Made by a program: the position numbers and the translations under genes
Source of the DNA: Venturia oleaginea
Lineage: Eukaryota; Ascomycota; Dothideomycetes; Venturiales; Venturiaceae
Assembly: GCA_013176395.1 (NCBI GenBank)
Contig: JABMLP010000005.1
Coordinates: 372,001-436,000 of the forward strand
Reading direction: 5' to 3'
Length of the DNA: 64,000 bases
Shown here: positions 19,170 to 29,671 of the stretch, in pieces
Layout: the number at the start of each line of letters is the position of its first letter
Numbering within the stretch: position 1 is the first letter of the stretch
The notes under the pieces: model-generated
What the model was told of the DNA's origin: nothing
Databases searched by the model: none
The model's input: the letters and a program-made list of their open reading frames with translations, nothing else

Positions 19170-20480
19170 TTGAGTAGGAAATCGACGTTTCATGAGAGGG
19201 ATCCTGTTGCAGAAGCAAAGTATGCAACGAAGAAGAGATACTCCTATGCTGCGTTTTTCTTGGTCTTGAGTTTGATATCGTTTGCTGTGCAGATGGAGAC
19301 GGCTATTTATATTCAGAGTCAATTACATTGGGAGAAGGCTTATTGCATACTGTATGTATCATTCCTTTCTACATCATTGATCAGATTGTCAAACTTCCCA
19401 AGTCCCCATATTAACATATCTACCAGCTACTTCACCCACGGCTCCTGGTCCCTCCTTTGGCCCTTCCAACTCCTCATGCTCCGCCTACAAAAATGGTCAA
19501 CCCCTTGGCCCATATTCTGGCAACGGCATGTCGAAGTCCTTACACAAACGGCGCGGATGGTACAGCATAGGACACTGCACCCATCGCCTAGGCAATCACA
19601 AGAATCACCATGGCCGTACATGTTCCGCACAACGGTCTTCATTACTCTCTCCCTCACAGTCGCCGGAAGTAGTTGGTACATTGCCGTCAACATGACTACC
19701 GCCTCCGATCTCACCGCTATCTACAATTGCAGCGCTTTCTTTGCCTACGCATTCTCTGTCCCTCTGCTCGGGGAGAAATTGAGGGTAAGCAAGGTGGTGT
19801 CGGTGGCTGTTGCGATAGTAGGAGTTCTGGTAGTAGCATACGGAGGCTCAGCACATACACCAAAACACGGCTCCAAATCCGGCGGCGGAGCAGGCGGTCC
19901 AGATCACGACAAATCCGACGCAAACGGCGAACACCCCCACCAATTCATCGGAAACGTCATCATTGGTGTTGGGTCAGTGATGTACGGTTTCTACGAAGTG
20001 CTTTACAAAAAAGCCGCCTGCTCACCCGAAGAGTGCTCACCAGGTCGCGGAACGATCTTCGCCAACGCCGTCGGATCAATGATTGGCTGTTTCACGCTCT
20101 CTGTTCTCTGGATTCCTCTACCAATTTTACATTTCACGGGAATCGAAGTGTTTGAGTTCCCAAGGGGAGAAGCGGCGTGGATGATGTTCATTTCTGTCCT
20201 CGCCAACGTCACGTTTTCGGGTAGTTTTTTGGTGCTTATCAGTTTGACGAGTCCGGTACTCAGTTCTGTAGCGGCGTTGCTTACGATTGTTATTGTTGCG
20301 ATTATTGATCAATTACTTCCGCCTCCGCTGAATGCGCCGTTGAGTGGTGCGGCGATTGTGGGTGGCACGTTGATCATTGGCGCATTTATTATGTTGAGTT
20401 GGGCGACGTATAAAGAGATGGAAGAAGAGCGCAGGAGAGCGAGTGTTGATGCGGTGGAGGAGAGCGACATCGATGATTGA
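19170..20480 (+). CDS. SLC35/EamA-type transporter, start uncertain
   Basis: Predicted exons are 19170-19351 and 19427-20480. The 75-bp intron has a GTATGT donor and a TACCAG acceptor and is a multiple of three, so the unspliced frame is also open. The product has about ten hydrophobic segments of the drug/metabolite transporter fold (for example SLISFAVQMETAIYI, VVSVAVAIVGVLVVAYGG, SVAALLTIVIVAIIDQLL), a polar loop rich in G/H/D in the middle, and an acidic C-tail. It would move nucleotide-sugar-like or other small solutes across an internal membrane; the substrate cannot be told. The frame has no ATG before codon 42: it runs upstream through TTG at 19170 into sequence antisense to the reductase remnant. 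The true 5' end may have been lost at that junction. Confidence 0.65.
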   Translation: MSRKSTFHERDPVAEAKYATKKRYSYAAFFLVLSLISFAVQMETAIYIQSQLHWEKAYCILYVSFLSTSLIRLSNFPSPHINISTSYFTHGSWSLLWPFQLLMLRLQKWSTPWPIFWQRHVEVLTQTARMVQHRTLHPSPRQSQESPWPYMFRTTVFITLSLTVAGSSWYIAVNMTTASDLTAIYNCSAFFAYAFSVPLLGEKLRVSKVVSVAVAIVGVLVVAYGGSAHTPKHGSKSGGGAGGPDHDKSDANGEHPHQFIGNVIIGVGSVMYGFYEVLYKKAACSPEECSPGRGTIFANAVGSMIGCFTLSVLWIPLPILHFTGIEVFEFPRGEAAWMMFISVLANVTFSGSFLVLISLTSPVLSSVAALLTIVIVAIIDQLLPPPLNAPLSGAAIVGGTLIIGAFIMLSWATYKEMEEERRRASVDAVEESDIDD

Positions 20481-23117
20481 GCTGCGGAGCCTAAGCAGAA
20501 CTGGCCTTTGCATTGGTTGCGTGCGTTATTGGGCGGCGTTTTGTGTATCACAAATGGGAGGTATTGTGCTTGGCTTGCATGCATACACCAATACCCTGGA
20601 TCTACTAGTTTTGATATTTGAACTAGAGCATAGAATGACGTTCTTGTATTAGAGTAAGGTTTTTGTGTACAATGAGAGCTGACGACTTTTGTAGTTCAAG
20701 AATGAAGCTATTTTTAGCCGCATTTTTTGTTTTTCGGTGATTGAGGATGAGGACGATGAGAAGGATTTTGGCGGTGCTTGTCACATCATGTGGCCTGGGT
20801 TCTGTGTATGTTACCTTGGAAAGCATTTGTGCGTGCTTGACTCATTGGGAAGTACGAAACATTCTGGGGCATACTAACACTGGGGACATTGGGTTTCCCT
20901 CGGGTGGAAAATTGGGAAACCGTTAGGCGCAAGGTAAGTTAAGTTTTGAGTAGAAGGCGGATGATCAAACTTCTAATCGTGAACTGAAGTTGGTGTCGTT
21001 TGAGAAAATGGCTGGGGAGGCGGTATTTCTTGTCAGGCTTGGGAGTGAAGCGACTTTGGGGAATTGATATCCTTTTCTGCACGGGATAAAGACTTCCGCG
21101 CTCCAACTTGGGATCGAGATGAATAGATTCTTGGCGGGTTTCAAGATTGCGTTACGGGGGTGGTGTTCAAATTCTGTTTTGTTTTTTTGGCGAACGTGAA
21201 TCATGATGGTGTTTTGGCTTTTCTAAGAGGGAGGAGTTGCGGTGATTGTAGTGGGTTAGTATAGCGGTTTTTTCCATTGAGGTGGAGGATGAGGATGGGC
21301 GGGAGATTGAGGAGAAGCAATGGCGCTGGTAATGGGAGGAGAGATTGTGTGGAGTGCAAGGGAAAGGTTAGAAGGTGGGAGGAGTGATGTGGAAGACGTG
21401 TGTCGATTGATGGTAGTTAAAAGGGACGAAAAGGTGGTATATTTGTGAGAGATGGGTTCCCCACGGGGAGATGGGTGATGGGTGGAGGAGGAAGAAATGA
21501 GAGAGAGGGGGGGGAAGGAAAGAGTTGGGAGTTGGGACGGGTGATGTGGGTTGAGAGGAGTTATGAGTAGGGAGTAAAAGAGGATGAGCGAGCTCGATGA
21601 GAAGATTTATATTGAGAATGGAGAACAGCGGAAAGGGGAGAGAGAGCTAGAGGTGAAGAAATTGGATACTTGGTATTATGAGAACACTTGTAGTTCTCGA
21701 ATGGCTTGAGAAAAGAGCTTGGAGGCTGGGGTTGATGTGGAATTCAGCACCATTGTCCCCGTACTGCAGAGGAATATTGAAAGTAGGACAATTCTCGCAA
21801 TGCTGTCGCATGCGGTCGAGCAAGTTCGATTGGACCAACACATAGTCCTCCTCCGCTGGTGGAATTGCCATGATTGATATGAAAATGGCTATCGCACCTT
21901 GAAACTGGACGTCTGGCGTTGGAGAAAATCTGAGGTACGCTATACCACTTTGTCGCAATAAAAGTGGTATAGCGTACCTCGACTCCTTCCAACGCCAAGA
22001 TCGGAGGAAGATGCCGGCGCGACAGTATCCACTCTCCCCTCTCATCGCTCCGCACACCATCATGAGAGCGAACGGTGCATCCTAGACTTAGTTCTTTCGC
22101 TCTGACGAATCTGCGATCGAGCTACTATGCTAAAACACACGTCGCATGCATATAGAGGTAGATCAAATCAAAGTGCTAGTGGCATTCTGCTATCACGACG
22201 ATGGAGAAGACCAGAAGAAGACTATTTCAATAGGACAAGGTCTCATCCTCTTGAATTATTCCTTACCGGTTCATTGGCCTTAATCATTATGTCAACTTTC
22301 TCAGCGAATGCAGCCAGGATCAAAATGGACGTACAGCCAGGGCTGATTGCTCCACCTCCTTCCCCTGTGGTGAAGCCCCTGCTCTACGCATTGCCAAGGG
22401 CATATGTACTGACGGCCGTCAGCTCTCAATCATCTACAATCGATATACGAGGACGTAAAGACTCGATGAACGGGGCGCCTTGGCCTCCCCATACAGCAGC
22501 ATTGGCTCTGCCCCGCCGAAAACATCTCAGGTCTCAAGGAGCAGCACACTTACAAGCGCCACTTCATCATTTTCTGTTGAATCGGCTTCGGATACGCGTA
22601 TGAAATGAATATGAAATGACTAGTCTGTTACATTGTTGATTGCTTGTTGTTGTTGTTGAGGCATCGTGCGATGCCCCAGAGAGATGTGTCTCTCCGCTAG
22701 CTAATCTATATAAAACAGTGATGTTCGGACATCAAGGATTCCACATTTTCAACTTGGGCCGACCGAGAGCGTTGCGCGGGCTTCAGTGGTGAGGGACTTT
22801 GTGGTGGTGGTGGTGATGTTGAGGCACTTGTCTTAAAGAAGGCACCACCACCGCCAGAACCGCAATCGTTCGTTGTACCACTCTGGAAGACTGATCCAAA
22901 GCGACTGTTGCAACGGACACGGCGTGCAATGCAAAGCAGAGCGAAGGAAAGCACGCTATCTGAGATTAAGGAAGATTCTACGGAGCTAGAAACTAGGGTT
23001 TGAAGTATTTCTTCCCCTTTCTATAATTGATAACCACTCACGCTCCGTTTAGTTCTGTCGTTCTCTCCGCCTTGTGCCCGCAGAACCATCCTGAAGCGTT
23101 GTCGCGGTACCGCGATT
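20481..23117. other. Long gene-free region with purine-rich tract
   Basis: No gene is supported over 2.6 kb. About 21230-21660 is strongly purine-rich on the plus strand (runs of ggagg, gagag, gggag). A hairpin at 21915-21996 is listed separately. A frame near 22289-22603 (starting MSTFSANAARIKMD) shows no family. Confidence 0.45.
21915..21996. repeat. Perfect 20-bp-arm hairpin with 9-bp outer arms
   Basis: The arms gaggtacgctataccacttt (21932-21951) and its exact complement (21961-21980) flank a 9-base loop. Outer arms ggcgttgga (21915-21923) and tccaacgcc (21988-21996) are also perfect complements. There is no flanking direct repeat or poly-T that would make it an obvious transposon or terminator. 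Confidence 0.8.
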
Positions 23118-24350
23118 ATGACAGAGGGTGCGCCATCGACTGTCCATTATCACAATGGTGACGAGGATGCAGACATTGCCATTGGTGATATTGAACCATT
23201 TTCGGAAAGCGACAGCGACTCCGTGATAACTAAAGCCAAAGAGTACATTGAGGAGAACGGCGGATTCTATCACGCTCCCTGGATTGATGGGCAATACTTG
23301 CTCCCAAATGACCGACGAGAGCAGAAACGTTTGGAAATTCAGCATCAGCACCTGCTCGATATCAACGGTCTGTACAAAGCATCACTCCCAAAAGGAATTC
23401 ATAACGTACTTGACGTTGGAACTGGCACCGGAAATTGGGCGGACGATATTGCTGGAGCATATCCCAGCGTGTCTATAACCGCAGTGGATATATCTCCCAA
23501 CGTGATGCCGACCCGAGTTGACCCAAATTGCAAGTTCTTTGTCGACGATGCTGAGAATGGCTTTGGCCTAGGAAACAACGAATTCGATTACATCCACGTG
23601 CGTCTTCTCCATGGATTTCGCTACCCAGCTCGTTTCATGAGACATGCCTTAGGAGCTCTTGTCCTTGGCGGTCATCTTGAGATCACGGAGCTCGAGTTTC
23701 CCTTACAATTCCATGACCTTAAAACAGCAAAGAATTCAGCTCTCATGGCTTGGTCAAAAAATGTAATGGAAGGTGCTTTCAAATTGGGCATTGATCTTAC
23801 GATTACGGACAAGATCTTCAGGATGCTCGAAGTCGGGGGATTTGAGGGGATCGAAGAGAGTATCTCCGCTTGGCCTATTGGCGCATGGCCAAAGAAGAAG
23901 GAACGAGCGATATTGGGCACCCACCTACAGGATTATTGGCTGGATACTCTGGCAGCTTTTGCTTGGAGGCCACTCCGCGAGATGGACTGGCACAAAGAGG
24001 AAATTCAGTGTTTGCTGGCCAAGATGCGAACCGAAATCTACAGCCAAAAGATCCGGGCATCCATGCATGTGCGCACTACCGGTAGTTTAGTAGGAGCAGC
24101 AGTCCCACAGTTGTACCTGAACTTTCCGGAACAGCCTGCTAGGGACAACCCTATTCGAGTTCTTCGTGGTTTTGAGAAGGTAAAGCTAGCACCAGGAGAG
24201 AGTACGTCGGTACGCTTCGATGTTATGAGACGAGATATAAGTAGATGGGATGTGTTTCTGCAGCAGTGGGTAATCCCAAGTGGCAAGGTTGGTATTGAGG
24301 TTGGCTTCAGTTCGCGGGATATCAGGTTGAAGTCTTCATTGGGAATTTGA
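23118..24350 (+). CDS. Methyltransferase-GH3 C-terminal domain chimera
   Basis: A single intronless 410-codon frame from the ATG at 23118. Residues 1-315 are a fungal SAM-dependent methyltransferase of the LaeA-like kind: motif I is VLDVGTGTGNW, then AVDISPNVMP, FDYIHVRLLHG and a typical EEISAWPIGAWP-type region (here ESISAWPIGAWP). At ASMH, where such proteins normally go into their last beta strand, the sequence changes to VRTTGSLVGAAVPQLYLNFP and on to VLRGFEKVKLAPGES and SSRDIRL. That is the fibronectin-III-like C-terminal domain of GH3 beta-glucosidases, normally extracellular. Both parts are in one frame without stops. The methyltransferase core looks complete, so the product could be active; the tail is probably a by-product of a rearrangement. 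Whether it is expressed is unknown. Confidence 0.8.
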   Translation: MTEGAPSTVHYHNGDEDADIAIGDIEPFSESDSDSVITKAKEYIEENGGFYHAPWIDGQYLLPNDRREQKRLEIQHQHLLDINGLYKASLPKGIHNVLDVGTGTGNWADDIAGAYPSVSITAVDISPNVMPTRVDPNCKFFVDDAENGFGLGNNEFDYIHVRLLHGFRYPARFMRHALGALVLGGHLEITELEFPLQFHDLKTAKNSALMAWSKNVMEGAFKLGIDLTITDKIFRMLEVGGFEGIEESISAWPIGAWPKKKERAILGTHLQDYWLDTLAAFAWRPLREMDWHKEEIQCLLAKMRTEIYSQKIRASMHVRTTGSLVGAAVPQLYLNFPEQPARDNPIRVLRGFEKVKLAPGESTSVRFDVMRRDISRWDVFLQQWVIPSGKVGIEVGFSSRDIRLKSSLGI

Positions 24351-25330
24351 AGATAACCGATAAAATGGGAGGTGACCAGGCGTAGAGGACGGTATCTATA
24401 TTTGAAGTTGGGCTTCGATAAGAAAACATGGTATTTACATATCATTCGATCATATCTATGATAATTCCCTTCGCCTGACTCTGGTATCGAATCATACCTC
24501 GCTGTGATCGTTACCTAAGCTTTTCCAGTACTCCTCTTTCCCGCTTCTTCTCTATTCCCTATTCACCGTCCCCCAAATTCCTCCTTGACACAATCTGCTC
24601 GTATTACCAAACGCGTCTCCGCAGTTTTTGGTATGGGTCTTTTGCTCCTTTCTCTCCTTCTGGCTATGGGTGTTTTGTATTCTTACTTCACATCTTCAAT
24701 CTGGCCACTCGAAAAGCAGTCTCTTCGCCAACGCCATACCGCAAAGCACAGATCAAGGCGTAATAGGCCAAAGGGTTTCTCACCACGTTCGGTGCCAAGT
24801 TTCGAGAGAAGGCTAGGGTTGTTTAGGCTAGGTGGACTCTTGTTTTCCTTATCTCTTTTCCTTCTGTCTCTCTTCTTTATTCGAATAGACTATTTGCATC
24901 AGGCTTGTTTGCCTCGCTAGAGCATTTTAGGCTTTGCTCATTTACATTACCGATCTCCTTTGCTCTGATATGGACCGGTTTAGATGCTGAAGGACGTGGA
25001 CCGATTTTGGGGCGGTACCTGTATATAAATATCTTATAGAGTTAATAGACAATCTGGTTTCTAACCAACACAATATTTGCTACCAATATGAAGAGACTCT
25101 TAATACGTTCAAAAACTAGAGAAAAAAGACGGGAAGCTAAATTGATCCGACGATATCTAAGTAAGAGGGATGATGACCTGGTGTCAGACTTCGAAAAGAC
25201 CTCTCGAAAGGACAGATGGGCTTTTTTAAAAACTGTAACCGCGGGAGATATAGCTCTTCTTGTAAACTACTCTCTATTTAGTATACCTGAGAGAACCGAT
25301 ATCATTAGTTACACCTACGCTACTTCGAGT
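24351..25330. other. No confident gene
   Basis: An ATG-started frame at 25088-25393 (101 codons, basic N-terminus MKRLLIRSKTREKRREAK) follows a TATA-like tgtatataaatat, but no family is recognised and its end overlaps the DUF7924 remnant antisense. A hydrophobic frame at 24585-24920 has no ATG at its start. Neither is called. Confidence 0.35.
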
Positions 25331-25864
25331 CTAGCCTTCGTTCACGCTCTCAACAGTATGGCAGAGGTGATCGCCAAGGTCTCTTTCTGTTGATGGACGT
25401 AAGAGAAGTAAGTCGGCCTCTGTCTCGACAGACGGACAAAGCAACGGCTTCAAGTCCTGCAAGATTCTCGCTTCTTTCCGCTCATTTGCTTTACGAATGG
25501 TGGTTGGGAAAACGAGGTCATGGAACAGGGTGCCTTGTGGCGGGCTCTGGGGATTGGTTCTGATGAAGTTGCATAAATCCAAACTGTGTTGAGCTACTGG
25601 TTTCTCAACGGTCTCTGGGTCTGAGTGGCTGTGTCCTAGGGCTTTCAGCTCTGCGTAGTAACCATGGCTTTTGTACGCGGCATTCTTCGCATCTCGGGCG
25701 GATTCAACCGAAGCTCCAGACAAAGTTGAGTCTGACTTGGCCCGCTTCAGTTTAGGCTTCGCAAAAAGCCGTTCCATGGCGGGAGATGGCGGCCAGTTCT
25801 GCTCGAGGACCCAATGTGCTACGGGAGAGGTAGGATCTGGCTCGTGGGTTTCGAATTGTCGGTG
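25331..25864 (-). pseudogene. DUF7924-type protein, truncated
   Basis: The minus-strand frame opens after a TAG and reads HWVLEQNWPPSPAMERLFAK, then LCNFIRTNPQSPPQGTLFHD, NERKEARILQDLKPLLCPS and HTVESVNEG. This is the N-terminal region and the beginning of the domain that fungi place before the DUF7924 nuclease-like fold, and it stops exactly at the ESVNEG motif where the domain should go on. The downstream two thirds are missing. An upstream exon probably existed. Function of the family is unknown. Confidence 0.55.
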
Positions 25865-25919
25865 CTAGAGCCTGCCCAAGGTAGATAATTTTGAATTTGT
25901 TGCCACCAATTTGTTTGTC

Positions 25920-27678
25920 TTAGGGAACTACTGTAATCTCCGACCTCCCTGGTTTGAACTGTGGATTCTCAAATGTTTCTGCAACCTGTTTGTCTAGCCT
26001 GTATTGGCCTAGAGTCACATCAAAGTTCTTGTACTGTAGACGAAGGCCTATGCAACATCCGTCTTCAATACACAGCTGAACTTGCTCGACAGACTCTAGT
26101 GAAGCTACCGAATAAAACCAGCCAATTTTATCAAGCCCGGAATAATACGGCCTTGGACTAAGATATGGTGGCCATTGCGGTGCTGGTGGTTGTACATACT
26201 CGTCTTTGTCAGATCCTTCTTCTGCGATAGTAGCTACTATGACATTGCCGTCGGGTTCATCCTCGCCAAAACAAACCGCCTGACAAGGTTGTAGCGACAC
26301 TGGCGTTATCTCTAAGGGGTCCTCGAACAGGAAGGCAGAGCCTAGCCAAACAAGCTTCAGATTAGTTTTGATCTGTTAGAGGTTAGATTATGCTCAGAGT
26401 TTCCGCGACGCTCAACTCACTATGAATGCGTTGGATTTGGGAATCATATGCTGTATTGACCAGATTTCTAGAATTCGTTCACTCCCATTTCGAAGCGGGC
26501 AATGCACCCATGTAGCCTCATCCTTGTCAGATGCTGCTTTCGGATAATGAGCCAACGCAGCGTCATGGCCGACTATTGCGCGGAGTTGATGAGAAGAGAA
26601 AACGAGGAAAATGCCGTTTGTACTATGCAGAGGTATATAGTGAACAAAGACGGTGTCTCCTGTCCGCCTGTTGGCAACTGTTGTCTCGAGGGCCAGCGCT
26701 TTCGGAGAGTCCCATAGATACGACGCTGGGAATTGCAGTAATATCAATTCTTTGAAGGAATATGCCCTGTTCTTGTTTAGATTGATCAACCATAGGTACA
26801 GGATTCATATTTACCTTTGGTGTAACATGTAGTGTGTCCGAAAAGGGAATAGCATACACCCATCGGCGACCTTGTTGACGTGAGGTAATTGACTTGATAG
26901 AGGAGCGAAACTCCACTTCAGTGATGCCGAATCTATCGAGCCAAATGACAGCAAAATTGAACTTTGTGTTGACGGCTTTTAATAGGGTCGAGTGGTCGAC
27001 GCGTTCATTGTAAAGTCCGGAGACATATTCAATCCTATCAAACTGAACGTGTGTTGCGAATATTGAATCTTGGCTTGAAACAGACAGGATCCGAGCGGGA
27101 TTTCTCTCGAGCTGTTCGAGTATGTTGAGGGTATCGCTAAAGACAATGAGCCCTTGACGGAGTGGGCTTGGCGGGGTGAAAGAAGTTATTAACTCGACAA
27201 TTTCTCTGGGCAAGCGATGTAGACCGTCAAGTAGACTACAGAACCAGCACTTCGGATAATGACATTTGGGATGATAAGGGCGGGTACAAGTAGTAGACAG
27301 AATCGCGTAGAGGGACGAATCTAGCAGATCTACTGCATCTCCGCTGGCTTGAACATTTATCACCGGTAATAACGGGTAGAGGGCTTTTCCAAGACTCCAG
27401 AGGCTCGTTTCGACTTTCGACTGAGGCTCAATTCGCTGGAGAATTTGGATACAGAAGTTATGTGCAAGAAAGGCTCGAGGCCCCTTCTTGCATCCGGGAC
27501 AGGCCTGAATAGGATGCCTTGTCGTAATGGGGATTGAGTCTCCTTGCTCAGTCACTAGAAAACATCGTTAGCAAAGTCTGTATTGTCCGTAGGATAACAT
27601 ACCAAGGACTCCATCCTCCACAGAATTGAGACATAGCACGCAATCTCTACTGTATAAGAGAAAGTGTTCGGGCATCAT
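25920..27678 (-). CDS. Cys-rich, F-box-type fungal protein (hypothetical)
   Basis: Four predicted exons with consistent phases: 27678-27603, 27554-26815, 26771-26421 and 26372-25920, coding for about 539 residues from the double ATG at 27678. Introns are 48, 43 and 48 bp (donors GTATGT, GTAAAT, GTGAGT). The N-terminus has paired cysteines (CVLC, CPGCKKGPRAFLAHNFC). A second Cys/His cluster (HPKCHYPKCWFC) is followed by LPREIVELI, which looks like the start of an F-box-like helix. The C-terminal part (CIGLRLQYKNFDVTLGQYR) is typical of large fungal families of unknown role. It diverges from the gene at 28036 over a 357-bp shared promoter region. No lesion seen. F-box status is inference. Confidence 0.65.
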
Positions 27679-28035
27679 TTAAGTTCTAGAGTGTCTATCT
27701 CTCTCGTTAACATTATACGCTTGCTCTACCAGTCTCTTGACCGCATTGATCAATCCGGTAGAGGCGGCCTGATGTAATGCGTACTTTGGTGGTATGCGGT
27801 CTACCATACGCGTCCGGATATAATCTATCTCGAATAGATAAGTTCCATAGATGACCGTATCAGCCGAGATAGTGAAGGAGACTGGATCGAAGTCCCGTAT
27901 TGTTTCGTGAATATCGTACGGATTCTGAACATTTCTTATCTGAAGCTTGCTTCTTCACGCTAATCCCAATTGATAACCTTCTCTTACCCCACCTTCAATT
28001 CACGCTGCAAGTACTACCGTCACTCTTTAGCAAGT
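27679..28035. promoter_or_regulatory. Divergent promoter region
   Basis: This 357-bp interval lies between the divergently transcribed genes starting at 27678 (minus) and 28036 (plus), so it must hold both promoters if both are real. No specific element was recognised. Confidence 0.35.
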
Positions 28036-28524
28036 ATGGACGGGCCCAGTCAAACCATAATTCGCGAGGGGCTTCAGCAACAGTCGACCACGCAGGGCGA
28101 GGCAAAACCCGCGAAGTGGCAAAGCAAGCTGGAACAGTTCCTCTCTCAGATCCCGACTGCCGCCAAATGGTCGCAAGGTTCCAAGCTCCTTTACCTAGAC
28201 CCGCTAAGTACAAGCAGTTTGTCAGAGCCCGCCATGTGTGAGGAAGACAAAACGAACAGAGCCGCCAGCGAGTTATTATTTCTTGCTAGCTGTGCAGTGC
28301 TTGCAAATCGCCACATTCCGGAATGTAGCCTTCAAGATGTGGAAATGCTCGTCCGCCAATGGTACTATCAACCCTCCTTGAAATCTCGCTCCATCTGGGA
28401 TCGACTTAATGGTATGAAATGGATCGGCCAAGTGTGTACAAGCCTCTTCCCGTTCTGGGGAAGACGATGTCACAATATCTACATACTTTATATGTCGTTG
28501 GTCCTGCGGCGTTATTTGCTCTAA
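28036..28524 (+). CDS. Orphan small protein, paralogue 1
   Basis: 162 codons from the ATG at 28036. Residues about 75-140 (ASELLFLASCAVLANRHI, VEMLVRQWY, GMKWIGQVCTSLFPFWG) match the C-terminal half of the protein at 48435-48848 (ASELVFLAVCAVLAHRDI, VDELVRILY, SIKWIGTLCSDIFPTWG). That conservation supports real coding. The N-terminal halves differ. Helical, no signal peptide, no known domain recognised. The C-terminal ~20 residues after the WG motif may come from reading through an unrecognised intron. Function unknown. Confidence 0.55.
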   Translation: MDGPSQTIIREGLQQQSTTQGEAKPAKWQSKLEQFLSQIPTAAKWSQGSKLLYLDPLSTSSLSEPAMCEEDKTNRAASELLFLASCAVLANRHIPECSLQDVEMLVRQWYYQPSLKSRSIWDRLNGMKWIGQVCTSLFPFWGRRCHNIYILYMSLVLRRYLL

Positions 28525-29080
28525 CGTTTCTACTAGATAGAATCAAAGCTACACAATACAGCCAATTTCGAGCGAGCCAAATACATACGCTTCCACTGGC
28601 AACCCGTATGTTACAGCATAGCGCCTTCCATGCGGGGATAAACGAACCAAGTATACATGCGCCCTTCTTACTGCCTTGCATGGTATACCAGCTCATCGGG
28701 CCATATTGTACATTAAGGTAAACTTCATCGGTATATAGCCAGACAGAGCTGATACCAAAAAGTCTAGAAACGACATGTACTATCTTGGAGTACACGAACG
28801 AAGTCGCCGACGACGTTCTCGATATATATCGACAATGGTACATGCCCGAAACGACCTTCGAAGAAGAAACACAGTGTATTGCAAGATGTTGATCCGAGTA
28901 AGTAGAGCCGCGGTTTTGATAACGAGCATGCTGACGTTGAACAGTCTCAGCATCGTGGAAAAGTATAGATCATATACTGAATCCGCCCATCGATGTACCT
29001 GCTGCCGACTTCACATTCCCTGTTGTGATCGGGCCAAAGTTTGCTCCCTAAACTTTAACGGTCATGTAGTAGAATGTTAC
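28525..29080. other. Unresolved, possible gene remnants
   Basis: A plus-strand stretch at about 28755-28880 reads as plausible protein (LEYTNEVADDVLDIYRQWY) but is boxed in by stops, and splice sites could not be fixed. The region is cut on the right by a 5'-truncated SINE-like insertion. Confidence 0.3.
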
Positions 29081-29667
29081 TGGACCGACTATAAGACGGC
29101 AGGTCTATAGCACGATCGGCGCCATACAATACGGCAGCTACCAGACAGCCTCGTCTACGGGCATACCCGGAGTATCACACCCAAGCAGCGAAATCACGAC
29201 TACGATGGTTACTATTGTCTCCAGCATCACACAACCAAATACACTGCCGCATGGGAATCTGGTGCAAGGCAACTTTCACAAGCAGAAACATACTTAGGGA
29301 ACCCATTGGCCTTGAGGGATAAGGCGAAACAGATAGACAAAGCTGAGCACTAGAGGGAGACTGTAGGTAGAAGGATAGCGAAACACGAGGCATTGCCTCT
29401 TGAGTCTACATAGCACAGATATACTAGCAGAGTGACCAGTATCTACAAGAGCCAGCGGGCATTTGGAGATACTGGTTAAGGGAAAAGAGGGAGGACCGAG
29501 GGGACAGCTGGTCTTGTTTCAGTGAACGGGGCGAAGTGGGGCGCGGTGGATTATATAATCTATCACGTGCCGGCTGTCTGATGAAGTCCTCCTAACCGGA
29601 CATAGCTGCGTGATTAAGCGGCTGCAACCGAGTAGGATAAAATCAATCAATCAATCAATCAATCAAT
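29081..29667 (+). mobile_element. SINE-like element, 5'-truncated copy
   Basis: Begins abruptly at ccgactataagacggcaggt, corresponding to about position 5245 of copy B, and continues to the (caat)n tail. 5' truncation is the normal outcome of target-primed reverse transcription. No clear target duplication was found. It ends 5 bp from the stop codon of the next gene. Confidence 0.8.
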
Positions 29668-29671
29668 TTGC

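Noticed and set aside
21230..21660. Functional meaning of the purine-rich tract
   Set aside because: Compositional only; no motif, period or gene context beyond low complexity.
24585..24920. 111-codon hydrophobic frame
   Set aside because: It has no ATG at its start and low-complexity T/C-rich sequence explains the hydrophobicity.
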